From NCBI GenBank assembly GCA_018898235.1, contig JAHIJU010000444.1, positions 1-7,706 on the forward strand: a stretch of DNA of 7,706 nucleotides, given 5' to 3'. The notes beneath the pieces are model-generated. The model was not told the DNA's origin, searched no databases, and worked only from the letters and a program-made list of their open reading frames with translations. A program made the position numbers and the translations under genes. Positions 1 to 5,763 of the stretch are shown piece after piece. Numbering within the stretch: position 1 is the stretch's first letter; the number at the start of each line of letters is the position of its first letter. This DNA is from Actinomycetota bacterium. Its GTDB lineage: Bacteria; Actinomycetota; Actinomycetes; Actinomycetales; Cellulomonadaceae.

Positions 1-1313
1 ACCTTCGCGGCCGTGCCCTGTCCCGTCGCGAGCTCATCGCGGTCCTGCCCCGTGCCGAGCTCGATGTGGAGCGCGCCGCGGCCCAGGTCGCCCCCGTGGT
101 CGAGGACGTGCGGGTCCGGGGCGCGGCGGCGCTGCGTGATCTGGCCGAGCGCTTCGATCACGTCCGGCCCACCCACCTGCGGGTGCCCGCCGAGCAGCTC
201 GCTGCGGCGCTCGCCGAGCTCGACCCGCAGGTCAAGGACGCGCTCGTCGAGACGATCGGCCGGGTGCGCAGGGTGCACGCCGCTCAGCGGCCCGCCGACT
301 TCACCGTGCAGGTGGCGCCCGGCGCCCAGGTCCGCCAGCGCTGGGTCCCGGTGCGCCGCGTCGGGCTGTACGTGCCGGGCGGCCTGGCCGTCTACCCGTC
401 CTCGGTCGTCATGAACGTCGTCGCCGCCCAGGAGGCGGGCGTCGCCTCGCTCGCCGTCGCCTCACCGCCGCAGGCCTCCCGCGCGGGGTTGCCGGACCCG
501 GTGGTGCTCGCCACCTGTGCCCTGCTCGGCGTCGACGAGGTGTACGCCGTCGGCGGGGCCCAGGCGATCGCGATGCTGGCCTACGGTGCCGACGGGCAGG
601 AGCCGGTCGACGGCGCGACGCTCTGCGAGCCGGTCGACGTGATCACCGGTCCCGGCAACGTCTATGTCGCGGCGGCCAAGCGGTTGGTCCGGGGCGTCGT
701 CGGGATCGACGCCGAGGCGGGGCCCACCGAGATCGCGATCCTGGCCGACGCCACGGCCGACCCGGAGCACGTGGCCGCCGACCTGCTGTCCCAGGCCGAG
801 CACGACCCGATGGCCGCCTCCGTGCTGGTGACCAGCTCGGTCGAGCTCGCCGACGCCGCGGTGGCCGCCTTGGACAGGCGGCTGGCGCGGACCGCGAACC
901 GCGAACGGGCCCGCGCGGCACTGGCGGGTCCGCAGTCGGCGGTCGTGCTGGTCGACGATGTCGAGGCCGGGCTGGCTGTGGTCAACGCGTACGGTGCCGA
1001 GCACCTGGAGCTCCAGACCGCCGGGGCGGCGGCGCTGGCCCAACGGGTGACCAGCGCCGGCGCCATCTTCGTCGGCTCCTACTCGCCCGTGTCGTTGGGC
1101 GACTACATCGCCGGGTCCAACCACGTCCTGCCGACCGGCGGCTGCGCGCACTACGCCTCGGGGCTGGGTGTGCACTCCTTCGTCCGGGCGGTCCAGGTCA
1201 TCGAGTACGACCAGGGTGCGCTCGCGCAGGTGGCCGACAAGGTGGTGGCCCTGGCCGATGCCGAGCAGCTCCCGGCGCACGGTGAGGCTGTGCAGGCGCG
1301 CTTCGGTCGCTAG
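1..1313 (+). CDS. hisD: Histidinol dehydrogenase (5' end cut off by window edge)
   Basis: HisD carries out the last two steps of histidine synthesis, oxidising L-histidinol through histidinal to L-histidine with 2 NAD+ and a zinc ion in the cytoplasm. The reading frame is open from base 3 (LRGRALSRREL...), which matches the usual HisD N-terminus, so only about 5-7 residues are missing; the GTG at 66 is internal, not the true start. Visible family features are the ITGPGNVYVAAAKRLV stretch (about 642-689), the zinc ligands Gln (792-794) and His (801-803) in SQAEHD, the catalytic Glu-His pair in YGAEHLELQ (999-1004), the zinc Asp (1101-1103) in LGDYIAGSNHVLPTGG, and the last zinc His (1278-1280) in LPAHGEAV. 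Ligand roles are assigned by homology to the E. coli enzyme. About 436 residues are present, a normal length. It ends with TAG, and 60 bp separate it from hisC. Confidence 0.97.
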   Translation, partial: LRGRALSRRELIAVLPRAELDVERAAAQVAPVVEDVRVRGAAALRDLAERFDHVRPTHLRVPAEQLAAALAELDPQVKDALVETIGRVRRVHAAQRPADFTVQVAPGAQVRQRWVPVRRVGLYVPGGLAVYPSSVVMNVVAAQEAGVASLAVASPPQASRAGLPDPVVLATCALLGVDEVYAVGGAQAIAMLAYGADGQEPVDGATLCEPVDVITGPGNVYVAAAKRLVRGVVGIDAEAGPTEIAILADATADPEHVAADLLSQAEHDPMAASVLVTSSVELADAAVAALDRRLARTANRERARAALAGPQSAVVLVDDVEAGLAVVNAYGAEHLELQTAGAAALAQRVTSAGAIFVGSYSPVSLGDYIAGSNHVLPTGGCAHYASGLGVHSFVRAVQVIEYDQGALAQVADKVVALADAEQLPAHGEAVQARFGR

Positions 1314-1361
1314 GACCCGGCCACGGACCGGTCGGCCCCACGTCAGGCGCCGGGTGCTCCC

Positions 1362-1373
1362 TAGAATCGCACC
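1362..1373 (+). promoter_or_regulatory. Putative leaderless promoter (-10 box) for hisC
   Basis: The hexamer TAGAAT (1362-1367) fits the actinobacterial -10 consensus TAnnnT and is followed by 6 nt and then the GTG start of hisC at 1374. In leaderless actinobacterial genes the transcription start lies at this distance, so +1 would be the G of GTG. No Shine-Dalgarno sequence precedes the GTG, which fits leaderless translation. I see no convincing -35 box near 1338-1345; many actinobacterial promoters lack one. The hexamer is also one of the few A/T-rich spots in this stretch. Confidence 0.6.
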
Positions 1374-2495
1374 GTGCCCGTCGCCGACAGCCCCGCCCGA
1401 CCCGTTCTGCCGTTGCGCGCCGAGCTGGCGGGTCTGCACCCCTACGGTGCGCCGCAGCTGGACGTCCCGGTGCTGCTCAACGTCAACGAGAACCCGTACC
1501 CGCCGTCGGCGCAGGTCGTGGCATCGATCGCCGATGCGGTCACGCAGGCGGCGGCGGGTCTCAACCGGTACCCGGACCGCGACTTCCGCGCGCTGAGCGA
1601 GGACCTGGCCGCCTACCTCGGCACCGAGTCGGGTGTCGCGCTGAGCCCCGAGCAGATCTGGGCGGCGAACGGCTCGAACGAGGTGATGCTGCACCTGCTG
1701 CAGGCCTTCGGAGGGCCGGGTCGGGTCGCGGTGAGCTTCGCGCCGACGTACTCGATGTACCCCGAGTACGCCCGGGACACCTCCACCGGGTGGGTGACCG
1801 GGCGGCGCGCCGACGACTTCACCCTCGACGTCGACCACGCGGTCGCGACCATCGTCGAGCACCAGCCGTCCGTCGTCCTGCTGGCCAGCCCCAACAACCC
1901 GACCGGTACGGCGCTGCCCGCGCCCACCACCGTGGCCGTGCTCGATGCGGCCGCACGCGTGCCCGGCGGGTGCGTCGTGGTGGTCGACGAGGCGTACGGG
2001 GAGTTCCGGCGCCGCGGGACGCCCTCGGCCCTGGAGCTGCTGGCCGACCACCCGCAGCTGGCGGTGTCCCGGACCATGTCCAAGGCGTTCGGCCTGGCCG
2101 GTGCGCGCATCGGCTACCTGGCGGCGGCGCCGGCCCTGGTGGACGCCCTGCGTGTGGTGCGGCTGCCGTACCACCTGTCGGCGGTCACCCAGGCGGTCGC
2201 CCGGGCGGCGCTCGCGCACTCGGTCGAGCTGATGGCCCAGATCGGCTCGCTGCGGGCCGAACGCGACGCGCTGGTGGACTGGCTGCGGGGGCGCGGGCAC
2301 CAGGTCGCGGCATCCGACGCCAACTTCGTGCTGTTCGGCAGGTTCGCGGACCGGCACGCCGTCTGGCAGGGTCTGCTCGACCGGGGGGTGCTCATCCGTG
2401 AGGTGGGGCCCGACGGGTGGCTGCGGGTGTCGGTCGGCACCCCGGCGGAGACGGCGGCCTTCAAGGCCGCCCTGGACCAGGTGGTGGCATCGTGA
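1374..2495 (+). CDS. hisC: Histidinol-phosphate aminotransferase
   Basis: HisC is a PLP-dependent fold type I aminotransferase that converts imidazole acetol phosphate plus glutamate to L-histidinol phosphate plus 2-oxoglutarate. The protein has 373 residues, normal for the family. Visible hallmarks are the N-terminal SPYGAPQ-like segment (here HPYGAPQLDVP, about residues 22-32), LNVNENPYPPS (35-45), SPNNPTG with the PLP-contacting Asn (172-178), VVDEAYGEF with the PLP-binding Asp205 and Tyr208 (203-211), and SRTMSKAFGLAGARIGY with the Schiff-base Lys237 (232-248). A C-terminal Arg in LRVSVG (about 351) would bind the substrate carboxylate or phosphate. The GTG start at 1374 is preferred because homologues begin close to this point and a -10-like box lies 6 nt upstream. 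Its TGA overlaps the GTG of hisB (GTGA), implying translational coupling. Confidence 0.97.
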   Translation: MPVADSPARPVLPLRAELAGLHPYGAPQLDVPVLLNVNENPYPPSAQVVASIADAVTQAAAGLNRYPDRDFRALSEDLAAYLGTESGVALSPEQIWAANGSNEVMLHLLQAFGGPGRVAVSFAPTYSMYPEYARDTSTGWVTGRRADDFTLDVDHAVATIVEHQPSVVLLASPNNPTGTALPAPTTVAVLDAAARVPGGCVVVVDEAYGEFRRRGTPSALELLADHPQLAVSRTMSKAFGLAGARIGYLAAAPALVDALRVVRLPYHLSAVTQAVARAALAHSVELMAQIGSLRAERDALVDWLRGRGHQVAASDANFVLFGRFADRHAVWQGLLDRGVLIREVGPDGWLRVSVGTPAETAAFKAALDQVVAS

Positions 2496-3103
2496 GCGCA
2501 CCGGCGCACCGGACGGCTGTCGTGGACCGCACGACGAGCGAGTCGAGCGTGCACGTCGAGATCGACCTCGACGGGACGGGGCGCACCGACATCTCCACGA
2601 CGGTCCCGTTCTACGACCACATGCTCACGGCGCTGGGCAAGCACTCGCTCATCGACCTCGTGGTCCGTGCCTCGGGTGACACCCAGATCGATGTCCACCA
2701 CACGGTCGAGGACGTCGCCATCGCGTTCGGTGACGCGCTGCGTGAGGCATTGGGCGACAAGGTGGGCATCGCGCGCTACGGCGACGCGACCGTGCCGCTC
2801 GACGAGGCGCTCGCGCAGGCCGTCGTCGACGTGTCGGGGCGGCCGTACCTCGTGCACAGCGGGGAACCGGCCGGGCAGGAGTACCACCTCATCGGCGGGC
2901 ACTTCACCGGCTCGCTCACCCGGCACGTGCTGGAGTCGATCGCGCACCACGCCGCGATCACCGTGCACGTGCGGGTGCTGGCCGGCCGCGACCCGCACCA
3001 CATCGTCGAGGCGCAGTTCAAGGCGCTGGCGCGAGCGTTGCGGGCCGCCGTCGCTCCCGATCCGAGGGTCGAGGGCGTGCCGTCCACCAAGGGCGCGCTG
3101 TGA
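2492..3103 (+). CDS. hisB: Imidazoleglycerol-phosphate dehydratase (monofunctional)
   Basis: HisB removes water from imidazole glycerol phosphate to give imidazole acetol phosphate, using a dinuclear Mn site in a 24-subunit assembly (family knowledge). The protein is 203 residues, the single-domain actinobacterial form: the N-terminal histidinol-phosphate phosphatase domain of the E. coli bifunctional enzyme is absent. Metal-site motifs are FYDHML (40-45), DVHHTVEDVAI (67-77) and DPHHIVEAQFKALARAL (167-183); the family C-terminus PSTKGAL closes it (197-203). The frame is open further upstream inside hisC, but GTG at 2492 gives the expected N-terminus, sits in a GTGA overlap with the hisC stop, and has an AGGTGG ribosome-binding site (2479-2484) 7 nt upstream. 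Histidinol-phosphate phosphatase must therefore be encoded elsewhere. Confidence 0.96.
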   Translation: MSAPAHRTAVVDRTTSESSVHVEIDLDGTGRTDISTTVPFYDHMLTALGKHSLIDLVVRASGDTQIDVHHTVEDVAIAFGDALREALGDKVGIARYGDATVPLDEALAQAVVDVSGRPYLVHSGEPAGQEYHLIGGHFTGSLTRHVLESIAHHAAITVHVRVLAGRDPHHIVEAQFKALARALRAAVAPDPRVEGVPSTKGAL

Positions 3104-3135
3104 GCCGCTCGCGGGTCGATGCGGTGCAGCGATGA
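3100..3135 (+). CDS. Possible 11-codon coupling mini-ORF between hisB and the next gene
   Basis: A GTG at 3100-3102 overlaps the hisB TGA (3101-3103) as GTGA and opens a frame of 11 sense codons (MSRSRVDAVQR) that stops at TGA 3133-3135. That stop overlaps the ATG of the following gene (3132-3134) as ATGA. An AAGGG ribosome-binding-like sequence (3089-3093) lies 6 nt before the GTG, while the following ATG has only a weak site. The arrangement would let ribosomes finishing hisB pass to the next gene through two stop/start overlaps. It may be coincidence, because stop-start overlaps arise easily in GC-rich DNA, and the peptide itself probably has no function. Confidence 0.3.
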   Translation: MSRSRVDAVQR

Positions 3136-3602
3136 GCGACGAGGTGCCGGACGACCTGTCGGAGCTCGACGAGCCGGTGACCGTCGCGCTGCTGCTCACC
3201 CAGGTGGCCGCGGCCGAACCGCTCGCCGCGGTCTGCTCGTTGTCGGGTGTGGTCGCCCAGGTGATCTCCTCGGGAGTCGGGGCCGTCGCCGTGCTGGAGG
3301 ACCCGGGCACCGGACCGGCCGGTGCGGCCGCGGTGTCCCGGCTGCTCGGCGGGACGACGGTGGTCCTGCTCGAGCGTCGGGCGGGGGCGATCGCCGCGAC
3401 CTCCTGGGCCGCCGGGCGCCAGGACGCCGAGCTCGCGCCCGGGCTGGTGCTCTCGCAGGCGCCCACCCTCGTGGAGGACCTGCTGCTCGGCGACGTCGAG
3501 CCGGTCGCGGTCGACGGCGTCGTGAGCAGCGCCGGAATCTCGCGGCTGCGCGCACTGCGGCTGCTCGCCAAGGTCACCCGCCGCGGCCGTTCGCCGTCGT
3601 GA
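3132..3602 (+). CDS. Unrecognised 156-residue protein within the histidine cluster
   Basis: I do not recognise this protein. The reading is supported by its position between hisB and hisH, by a codon pattern like its neighbours, and by composition that looks like a real folded protein. The N-terminus is acidic (MSDEVPDDLSELDEP, 1-15). A helix-like stretch follows (VTVALLLTQVAAAEPLAAVCSL, 16-37), then alternating Val/Ala/Gly-rich strands and helices (VGAVAVLED about 49-57, GGTTVVLLERRAGAIAATSWAAG about 73-95). The C-terminal helix is strongly basic (RLRALRLLAKVTRRGR, 138-153). There is no signal peptide, and hydrophobic runs are too short or interrupted for clear membrane segments, so I infer a soluble protein. 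ATG at 3132 is the only start in frame after the hisB stop; its ribosome-binding site is weak, suggesting coupling to upstream translation. A link to histidine synthesis is inferred from position only. The frame also continues open upstream inside hisB, which is a shadow. Confidence 0.75.
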   Translation: MSDEVPDDLSELDEPVTVALLLTQVAAAEPLAAVCSLSGVVAQVISSGVGAVAVLEDPGTGPAGAAAVSRLLGGTTVVLLERRAGAIAATSWAAGRQDAELAPGLVLSQAPTLVEDLLLGDVEPVAVDGVVSSAGISRLRALRLLAKVTRRGRSPS

Positions 3603-3628
3603 GCACCCGGGCGCCGCACGACGCCCGG

Positions 3629-3640
3629 TAGGCTGGTCGT
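3629..3640 (+). promoter_or_regulatory. Putative leaderless promoter (-10 box) for hisH
   Basis: TAGGCT (3629-3634) matches TAnnnT and is followed by exactly 6 nt before the GTG start of hisH at 3641, the same geometry as upstream of hisC. No Shine-Dalgarno sequence lies before the GTG. The box sits in the 38-nt gap between the unknown gene and hisH, one of the few real gaps in the cluster, so an internal transcription start here would give hisH-priA-sseB-like its own mRNA. I see no recognisable -35 box. Confidence 0.6.
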
Positions 3641-4285
3641 GTGGCCACCCCGTCCGTCGTCGTGCTCGACTACGGCTTCGGGAACGTCCGCTCCGCTGTC
3701 CGTGCGCTCACCCGGGTCGGTGCGACGGTGGAGCTGACCGCCGATCTGGACGCTGCGATGGCGGCCGACGGTCTGCTGGTCCCGGGGGTCGGCGCCTTTG
3801 CCGCAGTGATGGCGGGACTGCGGGCCGTGCGCGGTGACCAGGTGATCGACCGTCGGCTGGCAGGCGGGCGGCCGGTGCTCGGCATCTGCGTCGGTATGCA
3901 GGTGCTGTTCGCCGAGGGGGTCGAGCACGGCGTTCAGGCCGAGGGCCTCGCGCAGTGGCCGGGGGTGGTGGACCGGCTGGAGGCCGACGTCGTGCCGCAC
4001 ATGGGCTGGAGCCGGGTGGAGCCGCCCGAGGGCTCGGTGCTCTTCGACGGGCTCGCCGACGAGCGGTTCTACTTCGTGCACTCCTACGCCGCCCGCACCT
4101 TCCCGCTGTCCGACCAGCGGCGGCCGGGACCCGTCGCCGCTCCGTTGGTGACGTGGGCGGAGCACGGTGACCGGTTCGTGGCCGCCGTGGAGAACGGCCC
4201 CCTGGCCGCGACCCAGTTCCACCCCGAGAAGTCCGGCGACGCCGGCGCCCAGCTGCTGGAGCGCTGGGTCTCGACCCTGACCTGA
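3641..4285 (+). CDS. hisH: Imidazole glycerol phosphate synthase, glutamine amidotransferase subunit
   Basis: HisH hydrolyses glutamine and channels ammonia to HisF, the cyclase subunit, to make imidazole glycerol phosphate and AICAR. It is a class I glutamine amidotransferase of 214 residues, normal length. Visible are the N-terminal VVVLDYGFGNVRS (6-18), the LLVPGVGAF oxyanion-loop region (45-53), the nucleophile elbow GICVGMQ with catalytic Cys83 (81-87), the VPHMGWS segment (118-124), and the remaining triad residues His194 and Glu196 in QFHPEKSG (192-199). GTG at 3641 is chosen because homologues begin just before this beta strand and a -10-like box lies 6 nt upstream; the alternative GTG at 3639 is out of frame. 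Its partner HisF is not in the window. The stop TGA (4283-4285) shares its last base with the ATG at 4285. Confidence 0.96.
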   Translation: MATPSVVVLDYGFGNVRSAVRALTRVGATVELTADLDAAMAADGLLVPGVGAFAAVMAGLRAVRGDQVIDRRLAGGRPVLGICVGMQVLFAEGVEHGVQAEGLAQWPGVVDRLEADVVPHMGWSRVEPPEGSVLFDGLADERFYFVHSYAARTFPLSDQRRPGPVAAPLVTWAEHGDRFVAAVENGPLAATQFHPEKSGDAGAQLLERWVSTLT

Positions 4286-4296
4286 TGAGGACCTCC

Positions 4297-5037
4297 GTGG
4301 ATCACGTGCTGACCCTGCTGCCCGCCGTCGACGTGGCCGGGGGCCAGGCCGTCCGGCTCGTCCAGGGCGAGGCCGGCTCCGAGACGCACTACGGCGACCC
4401 GCTCGACGCTGCGCTCGCATGGCAGGCGGGCGGTGCGCGCTGGGTGCACCTGGTCGACCTGGACGCTGCCTTCGGGCGGGGCGACAACGCTCGCCGGCTC
4501 GCTGCGGTCAGCGCGTTCCTGATCGGCGCCGGCGTCCAGGTCGAGCTCTCGGGTGGCATCCGAGACGATGCGACCCTCGAGCGTGCGCTGTCGGCCGGGG
4601 CGACCCGGGTGAACCTCGGGACGGCCGCCCTGGAGGACCCGGCCTGGACCGCCCGGGTGATCGCCGAGTACGGCGACCGCATCGCCGTCGGCCTGGACGT
4701 GCGAGGGACGACGTTGGCCGCGCGCGGCTGGACCCGCGAGGGCGGGGACCTGTGGGAGGTGCTGGCGCGGCTGGACGATGCGGGGTGCGCCCGGTACGTC
4801 CTGACCGACGTGACGAAGGACGGGACGCTGCGCGGCCCGAACCTGGAGCTGCTGCGCGAGGTGTGCGCGCGCACCGACGCGCCCGTGGTCGCCTCCGGTG
4901 GGGTCTCGACGCTCGACGACCTGCGGGCGCTGCGTGAGCTCGTGCCGACCGGGGTCGAGGGCGTGATCATCGGCAAGGCGCTGTACTCGGGCGCATTCAC
5001 CCTCCCGGAGGCCCTGGACGTGGCCGGCCGGCCATGA
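4297..5037 (+). CDS. priA: PriA, bifunctional HisA/TrpF phosphoribosyl isomerase
   Basis: PriA is a (beta/alpha)8-barrel that isomerises ProFAR to PRFAR in histidine synthesis and, in actinobacteria, also phosphoribosyl anthranilate in tryptophan synthesis. Numbering from GTG 4297 (246 residues), the catalytic pair is Asp12 in LLPAVDV and Asp171 in LTDVTKDGTL. Arg20 (GQAVRLVQG), phosphate-loop ELSGGIRD (83-90) and ASGGVSTLDDLR (199-210) are also present. The RGTTLAARGWTREGGDLWEVL segment (136-156, with Arg143 and Trp145) resembles the loop that gives PriA enzymes dual specificity, rather than typical HisA. Start choice: ATG 4285 overlaps the hisH stop (TGATG) but lacks a ribosome-binding site. 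GTG 4297 has GAGGA (4287-4291) 5 nt upstream and gives the length closest to characterised PriA proteins. GTG 4306 is a third option. The 3' end overlaps the next gene by ATGA. Confidence 0.95.
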   Translation: MDHVLTLLPAVDVAGGQAVRLVQGEAGSETHYGDPLDAALAWQAGGARWVHLVDLDAAFGRGDNARRLAAVSAFLIGAGVQVELSGGIRDDATLERALSAGATRVNLGTAALEDPAWTARVIAEYGDRIAVGLDVRGTTLAARGWTREGGDLWEVLARLDDAGCARYVLTDVTKDGTLRGPNLELLREVCARTDAPVVASGGVSTLDDLRALRELVPTGVEGVIIGKALYSGAFTLPEALDVAGRP

Positions 5038-5747
5038 GCGGTCGCGACCTGCCCGCCTCGTCGCCGTTCTCCCAGGACGACGGCTCGGCCGATCCCGCGC
5101 TGGCCCGGGTGCTCGCCGCCTACGAACGCGGTGCGGTGGACGTGGGCGCCGTCGTCGACGCACTGGGACGGACCCGGGTGCTGGTCCCCGTGCTCGCGCA
5201 CCCGACGGGCGAGCGCCCGGCGGGCGACCAGGTGGGCTGCCACGACGAGACCGCCGGGGTGGTCGCCGTCGCGGGTCCGGACGGGCGCACGGCGCTGCCG
5301 GTCTTCACCAGCGTGCAGTCGTTGGCACGCTGGAGCGCCGAGGCCCGTCCCGTCCCGGCGACGGCCGACCGCGCGGCGGCGTCGGCGCTCGCGGAGGGGT
5401 GGCCGGTGCTGGTGCTCGATGCCGGCGGCCCGGTGCGGGTGGTGATCGGCAGGCCGGCCGTCCAGGCGCTGGCGGCCGGCGAGACGTGGCGCCCTGCGGT
5501 CAGTGACGGAGTGGTCGACGACGAGGTCGCCGATGCGGTGCGGACCGCGCTGCACGGGGTGCTCGGGGTGCTCGACGCCCGGCCCGAGCCGGGGGACCGC
5601 GCCGAGCTCGCGGTGCGCCTGCAGGTGATGGCCGGGCTCGACCGTGCGCGGCTGGAGCGGGTCGTCGCGCGGGCCGATGCCGCGCTGGCGGCCGAGCCGA
5701 CCGTGGCGGCCAGGGTGGACTCGGTCGAGCTTCGCGTGGTGCGCTGA
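5034..5747 (+). CDS. SseB-domain protein
   Basis: This 237-residue protein matches the SseB N-terminal domain family (the E. coli enhanced-serine-sensitivity protein family), widespread in actinobacteria and often found beside histidine genes. Recognisable parts are the helix ALARVLAAYERG (22-33), the strand-rich core RVLVPVLAHP (48-57), the signature ALPVFTSVQSLARWSAEARPVP (87-108), and AEGWPVLVLDAGGPVRVVIGRPAVQALAAGETWRP (about 120-154). The last roughly 70 residues are helical and rich in Ala/Arg/Glu and are less typical. No signal peptide or membrane segment is visible, so it should be cytoplasmic. The biochemical role of SseB proteins in actinobacteria is not established. ATG at 5034 overlaps the priA stop as ATGA; the GGAGG at 5007-5011 is too far away to serve it, so coupled translation with priA is likely. 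Confidence 0.88.
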   Translation: MSGRDLPASSPFSQDDGSADPALARVLAAYERGAVDVGAVVDALGRTRVLVPVLAHPTGERPAGDQVGCHDETAGVVAVAGPDGRTALPVFTSVQSLARWSAEARPVPATADRAAASALAEGWPVLVLDAGGPVRVVIGRPAVQALAAGETWRPAVSDGVVDDEVADAVRTALHGVLGVLDARPEPGDRAELAVRLQVMAGLDRARLERVVARADAALAAEPTVAARVDSVELRVVR

Positions 5748-5763
5748 GGCGCACGGTCAGCGC
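5741..5763. terminator. Candidate bidirectional terminator hairpin between convergent genes
   Basis: GCGCTGA (5741-5747) and TCAGCGC (5757-5763) are a perfect 7-bp inverted repeat around a 9-nt loop. The arms contain the stop codon of the sseB-like gene (TGA, 5745-5747) and the stop of the convergent GerW-family gene (TCA on this strand, 5757-5759). A GC-rich hairpin at a 9-bp convergent junction is a sensible place to end both transcripts. There is no T-tract on either side, so it would be a non-canonical terminator, and a 7-bp repeat is not rare in DNA this GC-rich. Confidence 0.35.

Noticed and set aside
66..68. GTG at 66 as the start of hisD
   Set aside because: The frame is open to the window edge and the upstream residues LRGRALSRREL match the normal HisD N-terminus, so the gene begins before the window.
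1314..1361. Terminator between hisD and hisC (GACCGGTC palindrome near 1326-1333)
   Set aside because: The palindrome has no loop and no T-tract, so it cannot form a convincing terminator hairpin.
462..2501. 679-residue open frame on the minus strand opposite hisD and hisC
   Set aside because: Its translation is Arg/Gly/His/Gln-rich with no domain, it lies antisense to two well-recognised genes, and long antisense frames are expected at this GC content.
2114..4420. 768-residue open frame on the minus strand opposite hisC to priA
   Set aside because: Low-complexity Arg/Ser/Pro/Gly-rich product spanning several genuine genes; a shadow of strong third-position GC bias.
4084..5163. Minus-strand frames opposite hisH, priA and the sseB-like gene
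   Set aside because: No family features, and antisense to genes with clear catalytic motifs.
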